Shown: positions 34,901 to 43,800 of the stretch, one piece after another | Layout of the letters: each line of letters begins with the position of its first letter | How positions within the stretch are numbered: the first letter of the stretch is position 1 | Notes under the pieces: generated by a model | Database searches by the model: none | Told to the model about the DNA's origin: nothing | What the model saw: only the letters and a program-made list of their open reading frames with translations | Source of the DNA: Oscillospiraceae bacterium | Lineage (GTDB): Bacteria; Bacillota; Clostridia; Oscillospirales; Oscillospiraceae | Direction of reading: 5' to 3' | Assembly: GCA_017448455.1 (NCBI GenBank) | Contig: JAFSLL010000142.1 | Location: forward strand, 1-64,000 | Length of the DNA stretch: 64,000 bases | Position numbers and translations under genes: made by a program

Positions 34901-37154
34901 TTTAACATCTTTGGATTTTCCGGAATCACTAACAGAAATCGATTCCTGGGCTTTTGGAAATGGAATATCCATTTTCAGTGTTCATTTTCCTTCTGGTCAG
35001 ATTTCAATACAGACAACTTCCTTTGACTGGTGGACGCATCTGTCAGATGTTTTCTTTGATGGCACAGAAGAAGAGTGGAATGCATTTAATGAAACGGCCG
35101 GATTGAAAGACGCCAGTCTGTTTTCCGCTGAAGACTATGATGAAGCGCTGACGGTGGACATCACGACACAGGAAGTGTCCGGCGGGGTAAAGGTAACCAT
35201 GTCGAAGACAGGCAGCGGCACAATCTATTACACGCTGGACGGCACGACACCCTGCACGGCCTCCGTCCCATATGAAGAACCGTTTCTGCTGGAAGAGGCA
35301 GGGGATATCTTCATAAATGCCATCGTGATAGATCGGACAAGCGGGACCTACGGGGACGTTATGACGGAATATGTGGATCTGAAACAGTCCAGAGCACCTG
35401 AGATTTATGAACAAAACGGCGCGGTATGCATGAGCGCCACTATGACAAATTCGGGAGAAATTTACTATACCGTTGATCTGACCGCAGAACCTACAACTTC
35501 AAGCGCAAGATACATAAATCCGATTTTCCTGTCAGAGACAAAAGTAATTCGGGCAAAAGTAATCGAGACGGGAAAGGCACCGAGTGAGCTGGTGAGCTAT
35601 GCGTTCTATGTCTCGAGCGGTGTGATCGAATATCCGGACGACAGCTACAGCTTTACCAACGCGGAAGATTCCTTCGGCTATTCCTCCGTCTACCGCATCG
35701 GGGAAGGCAGATACGGAGAGATCTTCGGCAGCGCAGCCGGCAAATTCCTGTATGATATCTATAAGAGCAAATGGGGCGGCTCCTGCTTCGGCATGTCCGC
35801 TACATCCCTGATGTTCAGCAGGGGGGTATTAAGCCTCAGCGATTACAGCAGCAGTGCACAGACGGTAAACAACCTGACAGCGCCGCGTTCAAGGGACAGC
35901 GAACTCACAAAACTGATCGAACGTTACCAGGTGGCACAGTTCCTGCCGGAGATGGTAAAAGAACGGAACGACATCAGCAGCGGCGGGAATATGGTGATCT
36001 CGGATATCAGTCCGGAAGAAACGGGAGACGCGCTGCTTCACGCAGTGGAAAAAGCCTGCACCGGAGAAGAGCCAATCGTCATGATCCTGTGGAAGAACGG
36101 GTTAAACGGCAGTCATGCGGTGGTGCCATACAAGCTGCAGAACGGACAAATTTATCTATATGACTGCAACAGGCCAAACGAAGAGAACATCCTCAGCTAT
36201 ACGAAAAACGCAGATGGCACATATGCGTTCAGTTATGGGGAATACAGCTATGCAGTATCGTATAATACGCTGAGCACCCTGCTTGCGAGACTGGAAGGTT
36301 TGCAGACAGGGCAGGTCAGTCTGATGGCAGATGGAAAGGAACAAATCCTTATCTCTCTGAACACAAAGAACTTCCGTATTCTGGACGCGAAAGGAAACGA
36401 AACCACCGACTATATGACAGTCCGCGCAACGGAGGATATGACACAGTCCGCAGAGACAGTGCTGTATCTCGATGTCGGGAACTATACGATCATAAACCTG
36501 GACAACAGCCTTAATAATTTTACGCTCTCAGCCGCAACGGAGACAGACTTCAATACAGTGACCGTAGAGGATCTCTCCGCATCGATCCAGGTAGGCGTGA
36601 AATACGGACATCTGTCCATTGCAGTAACCGGTGAGAACGAGACAGCCATGACCTTCCACACCTGCAATGCCTCCGGACAGGAAAACGAGATCGAGCTGAC
36701 AGCAGATTATGCGAAGATCTATGCCAGCACGGATCTGGCTACCTTGGTGGAAACAACGGTAAGCAGTATTACCGGTAACGGAGAAGAGATTGAATTAACG
36801 CAGAATGAGTTGAACCCGGAGATCTATTTTGGCTCGGTCGGACAGCTGATCCCAACTTCTGCCAGAGAGACCTATGACGGCAGTACGGCAGTACGGCTAA
36901 GCACGGATATTACAGAACTGGTGGAGGACACCTTCACGCTGACAGCCAATATAACAGGTGCCGGGGAGGCGGCGGTTGTCTATGCGGCGAGCTATGACGC
37001 TGTAGGAAAAATGACCGCTATCCACAGCTGGGAGACGCAGGCAGGAAAAACGAAGTACCCGTTCACGATAGAAGCAGGCACTGCGGAAGTGAAGATCTAT
37101 GTACTGGACAAGGAAAGCCATAGACCATTAATCGAAGTGCTCAGCATTCGGTAG
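31947..37154 (+). CDS. Array paralogue 2: secreted BspA-type LRR protein with C39-like peptidase domain
   Basis: A 1735-aa exported protein. I chose the ATG at 31947; a TTG at 31935 in the same frame is possible, and neither has a well-spaced ribosome site, so initiation may depend on coupling to paralogue 1 (29 bp upstream). The signal peptide (KFLFLLLCAALSFCVLSV) ends near ASAE. Uniquely it has three N-terminal-type modules, at the start and near residues 363 and 597, dividing about 29 LRRs into blocks of 8, 5 and 16. Its LRRs are less regular than those of the other copies and have fewer GCSSLT cores. The peptidase-like residues are Cys1280, His1390 and Asp1406. A 79-bp stretch in its chitobiase-like domain is identical to paralogue 3. 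Confidence 0.83.
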   Translation: MLKKAGKFLFLLLCAALSFCVLSVPASAEAEPDAGAELMEVRSGTCGDNLTWTLNTASGVLTVSGTGAMADDSWSSLNYIPWYDYRTQIRSVVVQNGVTSIGKNAFYECENVTNVTISDSVKDIESGAFSYCTSLEEVTIPASVTNIVDNPFNYCSNLKSITVEEGNTKYCSENGILYRVYLFGGHGIIDSAYSDDEFIYSSLEALVCYPAGKEESVIIGVSEIGNAAFAGSSLSTITLSDSVTTIGSTAFAKCSQLSRITLPHNVTSLGAGAFINCTALREISILGNIPAIGNLTFVSCSLLETVYLPESITSVGSNAFTGCNALKTVYYAGSETEWNAVSIGGANAPLKNAEIICNSICGFCGDNLRWNLDSATGILSITGSGAMDDYDDYIQISPWYDYLDQVTFVEVGAGITHIGDFAFAKSAAVSVSIPASVTGIGSQAFFKCNSLSEITVNTNNTSYKTEDGVLLSYDGKTLVYYPNGRNETSYTVADGVTTITEYAFYGSENLKTVFVSDTVETIRYCAFKNCFAMESIQLPKSLEEIEWAAFSGCNSLEAVYYQGSAVEWAAIVIAENNETLVEADFFFAEESDECSGMCGENVWWELNMETGVLTISGSGKMSYIAVPWHSLRSSIKSVVIQDGVTSIGDAAFDKCECLLEVSIADSVSEIGIKAFRGCFLLKTVTIPEGVTTIPQQAFSGCTSLMTVTLPNSLTCVDEEAFYQCAELTAINLGSAVETIGECAFYYCFALENITIPGSVTSMGESVFSMCGSLTSAGPIGSHSSIEFGWTTEIPDNAFSGCSSLTRITIPESVLRIGISAFSDCSNLTEIVIPDGVTAIADYTFLNCNSLREAVIPNGVTDIGKWAFSGCSSLTSVVIPGTVINIGDTAFGYTGLKLVTLSEGLDTIGEYAFAGSMIEQIVIPDSVTGLGDHAFEYCDSLKKAVIGNGLTDTGNYTFWECESLQSVTFGSSLERIGYGAFYCCTSLTSLDFPESLTEIDSWAFGNGISIFSVHFPSGQISIQTTSFDWWTHLSDVFFDGTEEEWNAFNETAGLKDASLFSAEDYDEALTVDITTQEVSGGVKVTMSKTGSGTIYYTLDGTTPCTASVPYEEPFLLEEAGDIFINAIVIDRTSGTYGDVMTEYVDLKQSRAPEIYEQNGAVCMSATMTNSGEIYYTVDLTAEPTTSSARYINPIFLSETKVIRAKVIETGKAPSELVSYAFYVSSGVIEYPDDSYSFTNAEDSFGYSSVYRIGEGRYGEIFGSAAGKFLYDIYKSKWGGSCFGMSATSLMFSRGVLSLSDYSSSAQTVNNLTAPRSRDSELTKLIERYQVAQFLPEMVKERNDISSGGNMVISDISPEETGDALLHAVEKACTGEEPIVMILWKNGLNGSHAVVPYKLQNGQIYLYDCNRPNEENILSYTKNADGTYAFSYGEYSYAVSYNTLSTLLARLEGLQTGQVSLMADGKEQILISLNTKNFRILDAKGNETTDYMTVRATEDMTQSAETVLYLDVGNYTIINLDNSLNNFTLSAATETDFNTVTVEDLSASIQVGVKYGHLSIAVTGENETAMTFHTCNASGQENEIELTADYAKIYASTDLATLVETTVSSITGNGEEIELTQNELNPEIYFGSVGQLIPTSARETYDGSTAVRLSTDITELVEDTFTLTANITGAGEAAVVYAASYDAVGKMTAIHSWETQAGKTKYPFTIEAGTAEVKIYVLDKESHRPLIEVLSIR
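35179..35257 (+). repeat. 79-bp direct repeat, copy 1 (in paralogue 2)
   Basis: By direct comparison this stretch in the first chitobiase-like domain is identical over 79 bp to 38818-38896 in paralogue 3, including third codon positions, while flanking sequence diverges. This points to recent duplication or gene conversion. Confidence 0.85.
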
Positions 37155-37193
37155 AGGGAGTAAAAAAGACAGAAGACGACGGAGGAACAGACA

Positions 37194-40100
37194 ATGAAGA
37201 AGCAGGTATTCAAAATAATGGGGATCCTATTTGCTGCCTGTATCGGTATGTTTGCTCTATCGTTTTCTGCTTATGCCGAGAACGAAACCGTAGAGCTGAT
37301 GGCCAGCTACTCCGGTAGCTGCGGGGACAACCTGACCTGGACACTGGATACGAACACGGGTGAGTTGAATATATATGGCGATGGAGCAATGGATAACTGG
37401 ACGAGTTCTGCTCCAGCACCCTGGTCTGATTACAGAGACCAGATTAATGAGATATATATTGATATTGGTGTTACGTCCATTGGAGATTATGCATTCTATA
37501 TGTGCGACAAAGTTACAAGATTTGGCATCTCCGTATTCTATAGTCAAGCAACAGACTTTTTAAATGCAATCGGGAATTCTGCCTTCAACGGATGCAGTTC
37601 ATTGGAGAGTGTTTATATACCAGCTGGTGTAACAAGTATCGGGACTTTGGCGTTTAATGGATGCGCAGCCTTGACAGACATTATCATTCCGAGAACGGTG
37701 ACAAATATAGGAATTTGGGCTTACAGGTCCTGCACTTCTCTGAAAAGAGCTACAATCCTTGGAGAGATCACGGCAATACCCAGCGCATGTTTCCAGCAAT
37801 GCAGCGCACTGTCATATGTGGGCATCCCCGGCAGAGTTTCCGAGATAGGTCCATCTGCATTTGCAGGATGCGACAGCCTGCAGACAATTTGTTTTTCCGG
37901 AAGTGTGAGCGATTGGGCGTCTATAACGATAGGCAATAATAACGATTCCCTCTCTTCGGGACAGCTCTATACGGATGCAGTATATGGCACCTGCGGAGTT
38001 AGCGCAGTTTGGATATTTTTAAGCACGGGAGAATTAAATATTATTGGCGAAGGAGAAATAAATAGTTATGATAGTTTGGGAAGCCCATGGCGAGAATACT
38101 GTGATCAGATTTCTCAGGTGACAATATTTGATGGGATAACAACAATAGGAGCAGGTTCTTTCCAAAATTGCACATCCTTAACGACCATCTTTATTCCATC
38201 CAGTATAGAGACTATCAGGGAGCATAGTTTGATAGTAGGCGGTGCATTCTTGCACTGTAATGAAATGACGGAGATCTTTGTTGATGAGGAAAACCCATAT
38301 TTCTGTGATGTTGACGGGGTACTGTATAGCAAAGATCTGACAGAGCTTGTATACTATCCGTCTGGAAAAAATAATACAGAATATAGTATTCCGGAACAAA
38401 CTATCACGATTAGAGAAGGTGCTTTTAACTGGAGCAGAAATCTTAAAAAAGTAATCATCCCAGACAGCGTAAAAACGATTGGACAATGGGCTTTTTTTGG
38501 AAGTGCCCTGACATCAGTTGCAATTCCAAACGGGGTATCTGCTATTGCAGCACATGGTTTCTACGGCTGCAGTGCAATGCGGGCAATGATCATTCCGCAA
38601 ACTGTAACCAGCCTTGGGGAGTCGGCATGTGTCTGCTGCCCCAACCTGATGGACGTTTACTATGACGGAACACTGCAGGAATGGCAGGAATTGCTTAATT
38701 CTGTCCAAACATCAGGAAGCATCACAACGAATTACTCAGGCCTTGAAAATGTGAATCTGTTTTCTGCAGAAGACTATAACGAAAATCTTACCGTAAGCAT
38801 TACCACGGAAGCAGTCCCCGGCGGGGTAAAGGTAACCATGTCGAAGACAGGCAGCGGCACAATCTATTACACGCTGGACGGCACGACACCCTGCACCGCC
38901 TCTATCCCGTATGAAGAACCGTTCCTGCTGGAAGACGCAGGAGATATCTTCATAAATGCCATCGTTATAGACCGGTCGAGCGGGACCTACGGAGACGCGG
39001 TGACGGAGTATGTGGAGCTGAAGCAGTCAGCCGTTCCCGAGATTTATGAGCAGGCCGGAGCCATCTGCATGAACGGACCGGCAAACGCCGTGTACTACAG
39101 CCTTGACCTCACCCAAGAGCCAACGACTGCGAGTGACCGCTATCTCAGCCCGGTTCTCCTTTCCGAAACAACAGTGGTCCGGGCAAGAGTGATCGAAGCC
39201 GGGAAAGCGGCAAGCTCGGTGGTAAGCTACGCCTTTTATGTTACCGGCAGCGGCAGTACCTACCCGGATGACAGTTATCGCTTTGGCAACACGGGAGAGT
39301 CCTTTGGCTATTCTTCGGTCTACCGGATTGGGGAAGAGCGGTACAGCGATATATTTGGCAGCGCGGCAGGCAGATTCCTGTATGAGATCTACAAAGGGAA
39401 GTGGGGCGGTTCCTGCTTCGGCATGTCGGCGACATCCCTGATGTTCAGCAAGGGTGTTCTCAGCCTCGGTGATTACAACAACAGCGCCAGAACCGTGAAC
39501 GAGCTTCTGGCTCCACGGTCGCGGGACAGTGAGCTGACAAAACTGATCGAGCGCTACCAGGTAGCCCAGTTTCTGCCGGAGATGATGAAGGAGCGCAATG
39601 ACATCAGCAGCGGCGGGAATATGGTGATTTCGGGGCTCAGCCCTGAAGCGGCAGGAGATCGGCTGTTGAGCGCGATACAGAAAGCCTGCAATGGAGAGGA
39701 ACCCATCATCCTGATTCTGTGGAAGAACGGGCTGAACGGCAGTCATGCGGTGGTACCGTACAAGCTGCAGAGCGGGAGGATCTATCTCTATGACAGCAAC
39801 AGCCCAAACGAGGAGAACATTCTGACATATACCAAAAACACGGATGGAACCTATTCATTCCATTATGAGGAATACAGCTATGCGGTTTCATACAACACAC
39901 TGAGCAAGCTGCTCGAGGGACTGGAAGGTCTGCAGACAGGACAGGTCAGTCTGACGGCAGATGGGAAAGAGCAGATGCTGGTATCCCTGAACACGAAGAG
40001 CTTTCGGATCCTGGATGTGGAAGGAAAGGAAGTAACAAACTATATCACGGTACGGGCGACGGAAGACATGGAGCAGTCTGCCGAGACAGTGCTGTATCTG

Positions 40101-40784
40101 GATGCGGGAACCTATACCATACTGAATACGGACAGCAGCCTTGAAAGTATTACACTTTCAGCGGCAACGGAAGGAGATCTCAAAGGAGTAACGGTCGCGG
40201 ATCCTTCCGCCAGGATTCAGATCGGGGTGAAATACAGACATCTGTCCATCACGGTAAACAGTGAAGAACAGACCTCTATGATTTTCCGGACGGGCAATGG
40301 ATCCGGACAGGAGAACGAGATCGGGATTACGGCGGAGTATGCGAAGATTTATGCGAGTACGGATGTGGCAACGATGGTGGAGACAACAGCGCCGAATATT
40401 CTCGCAAACGGGACAAGTCTTGCGCTGGAGAAGAGTCCGACGGACGACAGTATCTATTTCGGGGCGGTTGGCGGCAATCTTGCGGAAACGGCAAGACCGG
40501 CATACGATAACGGATCCGGAGTACGCATCAGTACAGATATTACGGGACTGCTGGACGAGACCTTCACCCTGACCGCCAATGTCACAGGAGCAGGGGAGAC
40601 AGCCGTCGTCTATGCGGCAAGCTATGACGCCGCAGGAAAGATGACCGCCATCCACAGCTGGGAGACCCAGGCGGGAAAAATGAAGTACCCGTTCACGATC
40701 GAAGCGGACACCTCGGAAGTAAAGATTTATGTGTTGGACAAAACCACAAAGGAACCGCTGGCGGAAGCTTTGACTATCCGCTGA
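37194..40784 (+). CDS. Array paralogue 3: shortest copy, few LRRs, C39-like peptidase domain intact
   Basis: A 1196-aa exported protein with GGAGG 8 nt before the ATG. The signal peptide is KIMGILFAACIGMFALSFSAYA. Two N-terminal-type modules (start and near residue 264, the second degenerate: CGVSAVWIFLSTGELNIIG) flank only about 12 irregular LRRs, and the AGPIGSGC variant is absent. From about residue 530 the protein is very like paralogue 2: two chitobiase-like domains, then the peptidase-like domain with Cys741, His851 and Asp867, and the conserved tail. The contrast between a short recognition region and an intact C-terminal half suggests loss of LRR units by recombination. Confidence 0.84.
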   Translation: MKKQVFKIMGILFAACIGMFALSFSAYAENETVELMASYSGSCGDNLTWTLDTNTGELNIYGDGAMDNWTSSAPAPWSDYRDQINEIYIDIGVTSIGDYAFYMCDKVTRFGISVFYSQATDFLNAIGNSAFNGCSSLESVYIPAGVTSIGTLAFNGCAALTDIIIPRTVTNIGIWAYRSCTSLKRATILGEITAIPSACFQQCSALSYVGIPGRVSEIGPSAFAGCDSLQTICFSGSVSDWASITIGNNNDSLSSGQLYTDAVYGTCGVSAVWIFLSTGELNIIGEGEINSYDSLGSPWREYCDQISQVTIFDGITTIGAGSFQNCTSLTTIFIPSSIETIREHSLIVGGAFLHCNEMTEIFVDEENPYFCDVDGVLYSKDLTELVYYPSGKNNTEYSIPEQTITIREGAFNWSRNLKKVIIPDSVKTIGQWAFFGSALTSVAIPNGVSAIAAHGFYGCSAMRAMIIPQTVTSLGESACVCCPNLMDVYYDGTLQEWQELLNSVQTSGSITTNYSGLENVNLFSAEDYNENLTVSITTEAVPGGVKVTMSKTGSGTIYYTLDGTTPCTASIPYEEPFLLEDAGDIFINAIVIDRSSGTYGDAVTEYVELKQSAVPEIYEQAGAICMNGPANAVYYSLDLTQEPTTASDRYLSPVLLSETTVVRARVIEAGKAASSVVSYAFYVTGSGSTYPDDSYRFGNTGESFGYSSVYRIGEERYSDIFGSAAGRFLYEIYKGKWGGSCFGMSATSLMFSKGVLSLGDYNNSARTVNELLAPRSRDSELTKLIERYQVAQFLPEMMKERNDISSGGNMVISGLSPEAAGDRLLSAIQKACNGEEPIILILWKNGLNGSHAVVPYKLQSGRIYLYDSNSPNEENILTYTKNTDGTYSFHYEEYSYAVSYNTLSKLLEGLEGLQTGQVSLTADGKEQMLVSLNTKSFRILDVEGKEVTNYITVRATEDMEQSAETVLYLDAGTYTILNTDSSLESITLSAATEGDLKGVTVADPSARIQIGVKYRHLSITVNSEEQTSMIFRTGNGSGQENEIGITAEYAKIYASTDVATMVETTAPNILANGTSLALEKSPTDDSIYFGAVGGNLAETARPAYDNGSGVRISTDITGLLDETFTLTANVTGAGETAVVYAASYDAAGKMTAIHSWETQAGKMKYPFTIEADTSEVKIYVLDKTTKEPLAEALTIR
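38818..38896 (+). repeat. 79-bp direct repeat, copy 2 (in paralogue 3)
   Basis: Identical to 35179-35257 in paralogue 2; the two copies are 3639 bp apart in the same orientation. Recombination between them would fuse the two genes in frame. Confidence 0.85.
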
Positions 40785-40836
40785 CCGATCAGATATACGG
40801 AAAACGGCAGACAACACAGGGGGAATAATACAAAAT

Positions 40837-43800
40837 ATGAAAAAGCAGATCATCAAAACGCTGATAGTTCTGATAATAATAGTCATAAGCCTGTTTGCAC
40901 TGTCGTTTTCCGCGTCCGCGGAAGGAACCGCAGAGCTGATGGAGACTTATACCGGAACATGCGGAGACAACCTGACCTGGACGCTGGATACCTCCACCGG
41001 TGTGCTGACTATCTCCGGCACGGGAGAGATGGATGATTGGTACATGGGTGGTGTTCCCGAATGGGTCAGTTGCGGTTATACTGACAGAATAACAGAAATC
41101 GTCATTCATCAAGGCGTGACAAGCATCGGTGGGCAAGCGTTTTATGATTGCGTTGGGGTAACAAGTGTTACGATTCCAAACAGTGTTCGCAGTATAGGTA
41201 ACAGTGCGTTCTGTGGTTGTTTAAGCCTGTCAAACGTTATAATTCCAGACGGCGTTCGCAGTATAGGTGACAGTGCGTTCTATGACTGTTCAAACCTGAC
41301 AGACCTTATAATCCCCGACAGTGTCACAAGCATTGGAAGCGCTGCTTTTTATGGTTGCAGCCGGTTGGAGGAATTCACTATTCCAAAAGGAGTTACAGGT
41401 ATTGCCCAAAATACCTTTTGGAGATGCAATAGCCTGAAAAGCATTATTATTTCCGAAGGTGTCACCAACATTGATTATACAGCATTTGATGAATGCACTT
41501 CATTACTGGCTTTTTCTGTAGAATCCGGGAATCAATCCTATTGTGCAGAAGATGGCGTACTATTTACCGGGGATAAAACCAGACTGATTAAATACCCGGC
41601 GGGCAAGACAGCAGCAAGCTACACAATCCCAGACGAGGTGATAGAGCTTGATGATCATGCATTCTATGATTGCGACAAACTAACAAGTATTACCGTTCCA
41701 AGCAATGTGACCGATATTAGAGGAGAGATAGATGGAGAAGAGATGTTTGCGGGCTGTTCCTCTCTTTCTGCTATTAATGTGGATTCCGACAACCCGGTCT
41801 ATTGTTCAGAAGACGGAATTCTTTTCAACAAAGACAAAACTATCCTGCTGCAATACCCCTGCAGCAAGGCGGGAAGCGCCTATCAGATACCAGAAACAGT
41901 AAAGAGTATCGGCAGATGCGCATTTGATCAGTGTAGCAAGCTGACAGGTGTTATAATTCCAAGCAATGTAACAAGTGTGGAGTTAGCCGCTTTTCGTGGC
42001 TGTAGCAGCTTGACAACCGCGGGGCCAATCGGAAGCGGCTGCAGTATTGAATTTGGCTGGACATCAGAAATCCCCGAAATCGCTTTCAGCTTTTGCGAAA
42101 GTCTGACCAGCACTTTTATACCGAGCGGCGTGAAAAACATTGGAGCAGGAGCCTTCGAAAACTGCAGCAGCCTGACAAGTATTACACTTCCTGACACTCT
42201 GGAAAGCATGGGCGAGTCTGCCTTTGCCAAGTGCATCAGTCTGAAAACCATCAACCTTCCGGACAGCCTGACCAGGTTGGGTTCCGATGTCTTTTATGGG
42301 TGTTCCGCCCTGACAGAGATCACAATCCCGGACGGTGTTACGAGCATTGAAGGAAACACTTTCTGTGGCTGCAGCAGCTTGACGAATCTTTCCATACCAG
42401 ACAGCATAACAAGTATCGGGGAGAGGGCTTTTTCGGGAAGTGGTCTGACCAATATCGCGATCCCGGACGGTGTTACGAGTATTGGCGAATACGCATTTTA
42501 TTGGTGCAACAAGCTTACAAGCATTAAGATCCCGTTCAGCGTAACCAATATTGGCTTTTTTGCGTTCAGTGGCTGTAGCAGCCTGAAAACAGTAAAGTAC
42601 ATAGGCACAGAAAGCCAGTGGCAGGAAATAACAATCGGAGTTTATAATGAATCTTTGCTGGATGCAAATATTGAGTATTTGGTTCAATCCGGCTCCTGTG
42701 GCGAAAAACTGACATGGACGCTGAATACTATTACCGGCGAACTTACCATTTCGGGATCCGGGAAAATGTATGACTGGAGGCAGTGGTCTTTTGTTTCACA
42801 CACATTCAGTGATCCTGCCCCATGGGATGATTATCGTAATCAGATCAAAACAATAACCATCAATGAAGGTGCAACGAGTATTGGGAGTGCTGCTTTCACT
42901 GGCTGTAGCAGTCTTACAGCAATCACAATCCCAACCAGCATTACCAGCATTGAGGCGTCAGCACTGTCCAATTGTACGGGCCTGACAGAGGTCATAATTC
43001 CAGACAGTGTAACAAGTATCTGGGGTTCTGCTTTTTACGGCTGTAGCAGCCTGACGGATATCAAAATTTCAGAGAGCATAAAGAGCATCCCATATAACCT
43101 CTTTTACGGCTGCAGCAGTCTGAAAGAGATTACAATTCCGGACAGTGTTACAAGCATTGGAGAGAGCGCTTTCCGTGAGTGTAAGAGCTTAGTGCACGTT
43201 ACCATCCCGAACGGCGTGACGGTTATTGACAAATATGCGTTCTATAAATGTTCCAGCCTGAATAGTGTAACAATCCCGAACAGTGTAACAAGTATAAAAG
43301 ATTGGGCTTTTACAGGCTGCAATGATCTGAAAGAGATCACAATTCCGGACAGTGTAACAGATATCGGGAGTTCTGCCTTCAACGGCTGCAACAGCTTGAC
43401 TAACATTATAATACCTTCCAATGTCAAAAGTATCGGATCCTATGCGTTTTACCGTTGCAGCAGTCTGACAGAAGTGACAATTCCAGACAGCACAGAGAGT
43501 CTGGGAGCCGTAGCGTTTGGCGCATGTACTGCACTTCATACATTTACTGTCGACTCAGATAACCCGGCGTACTGCGCGGAGAACGGAGTTCTTTACAACA
43601 AAAGTAAAACACAGCTGATACAATACCCGGCCGGGAGAACAGAAACGAGCTATCAGATACTGAATACGGCAACAATCATCGGAAAATATGCTTTTTATGG
43701 CTGCAAAAGCTTAACTGACATTACCGTCCCGTCAAGTGTTACGAGCATTGGTGCATCTGCATTTTCCGACTGCACCGGTCTGGCAAACATTACGATGCCT

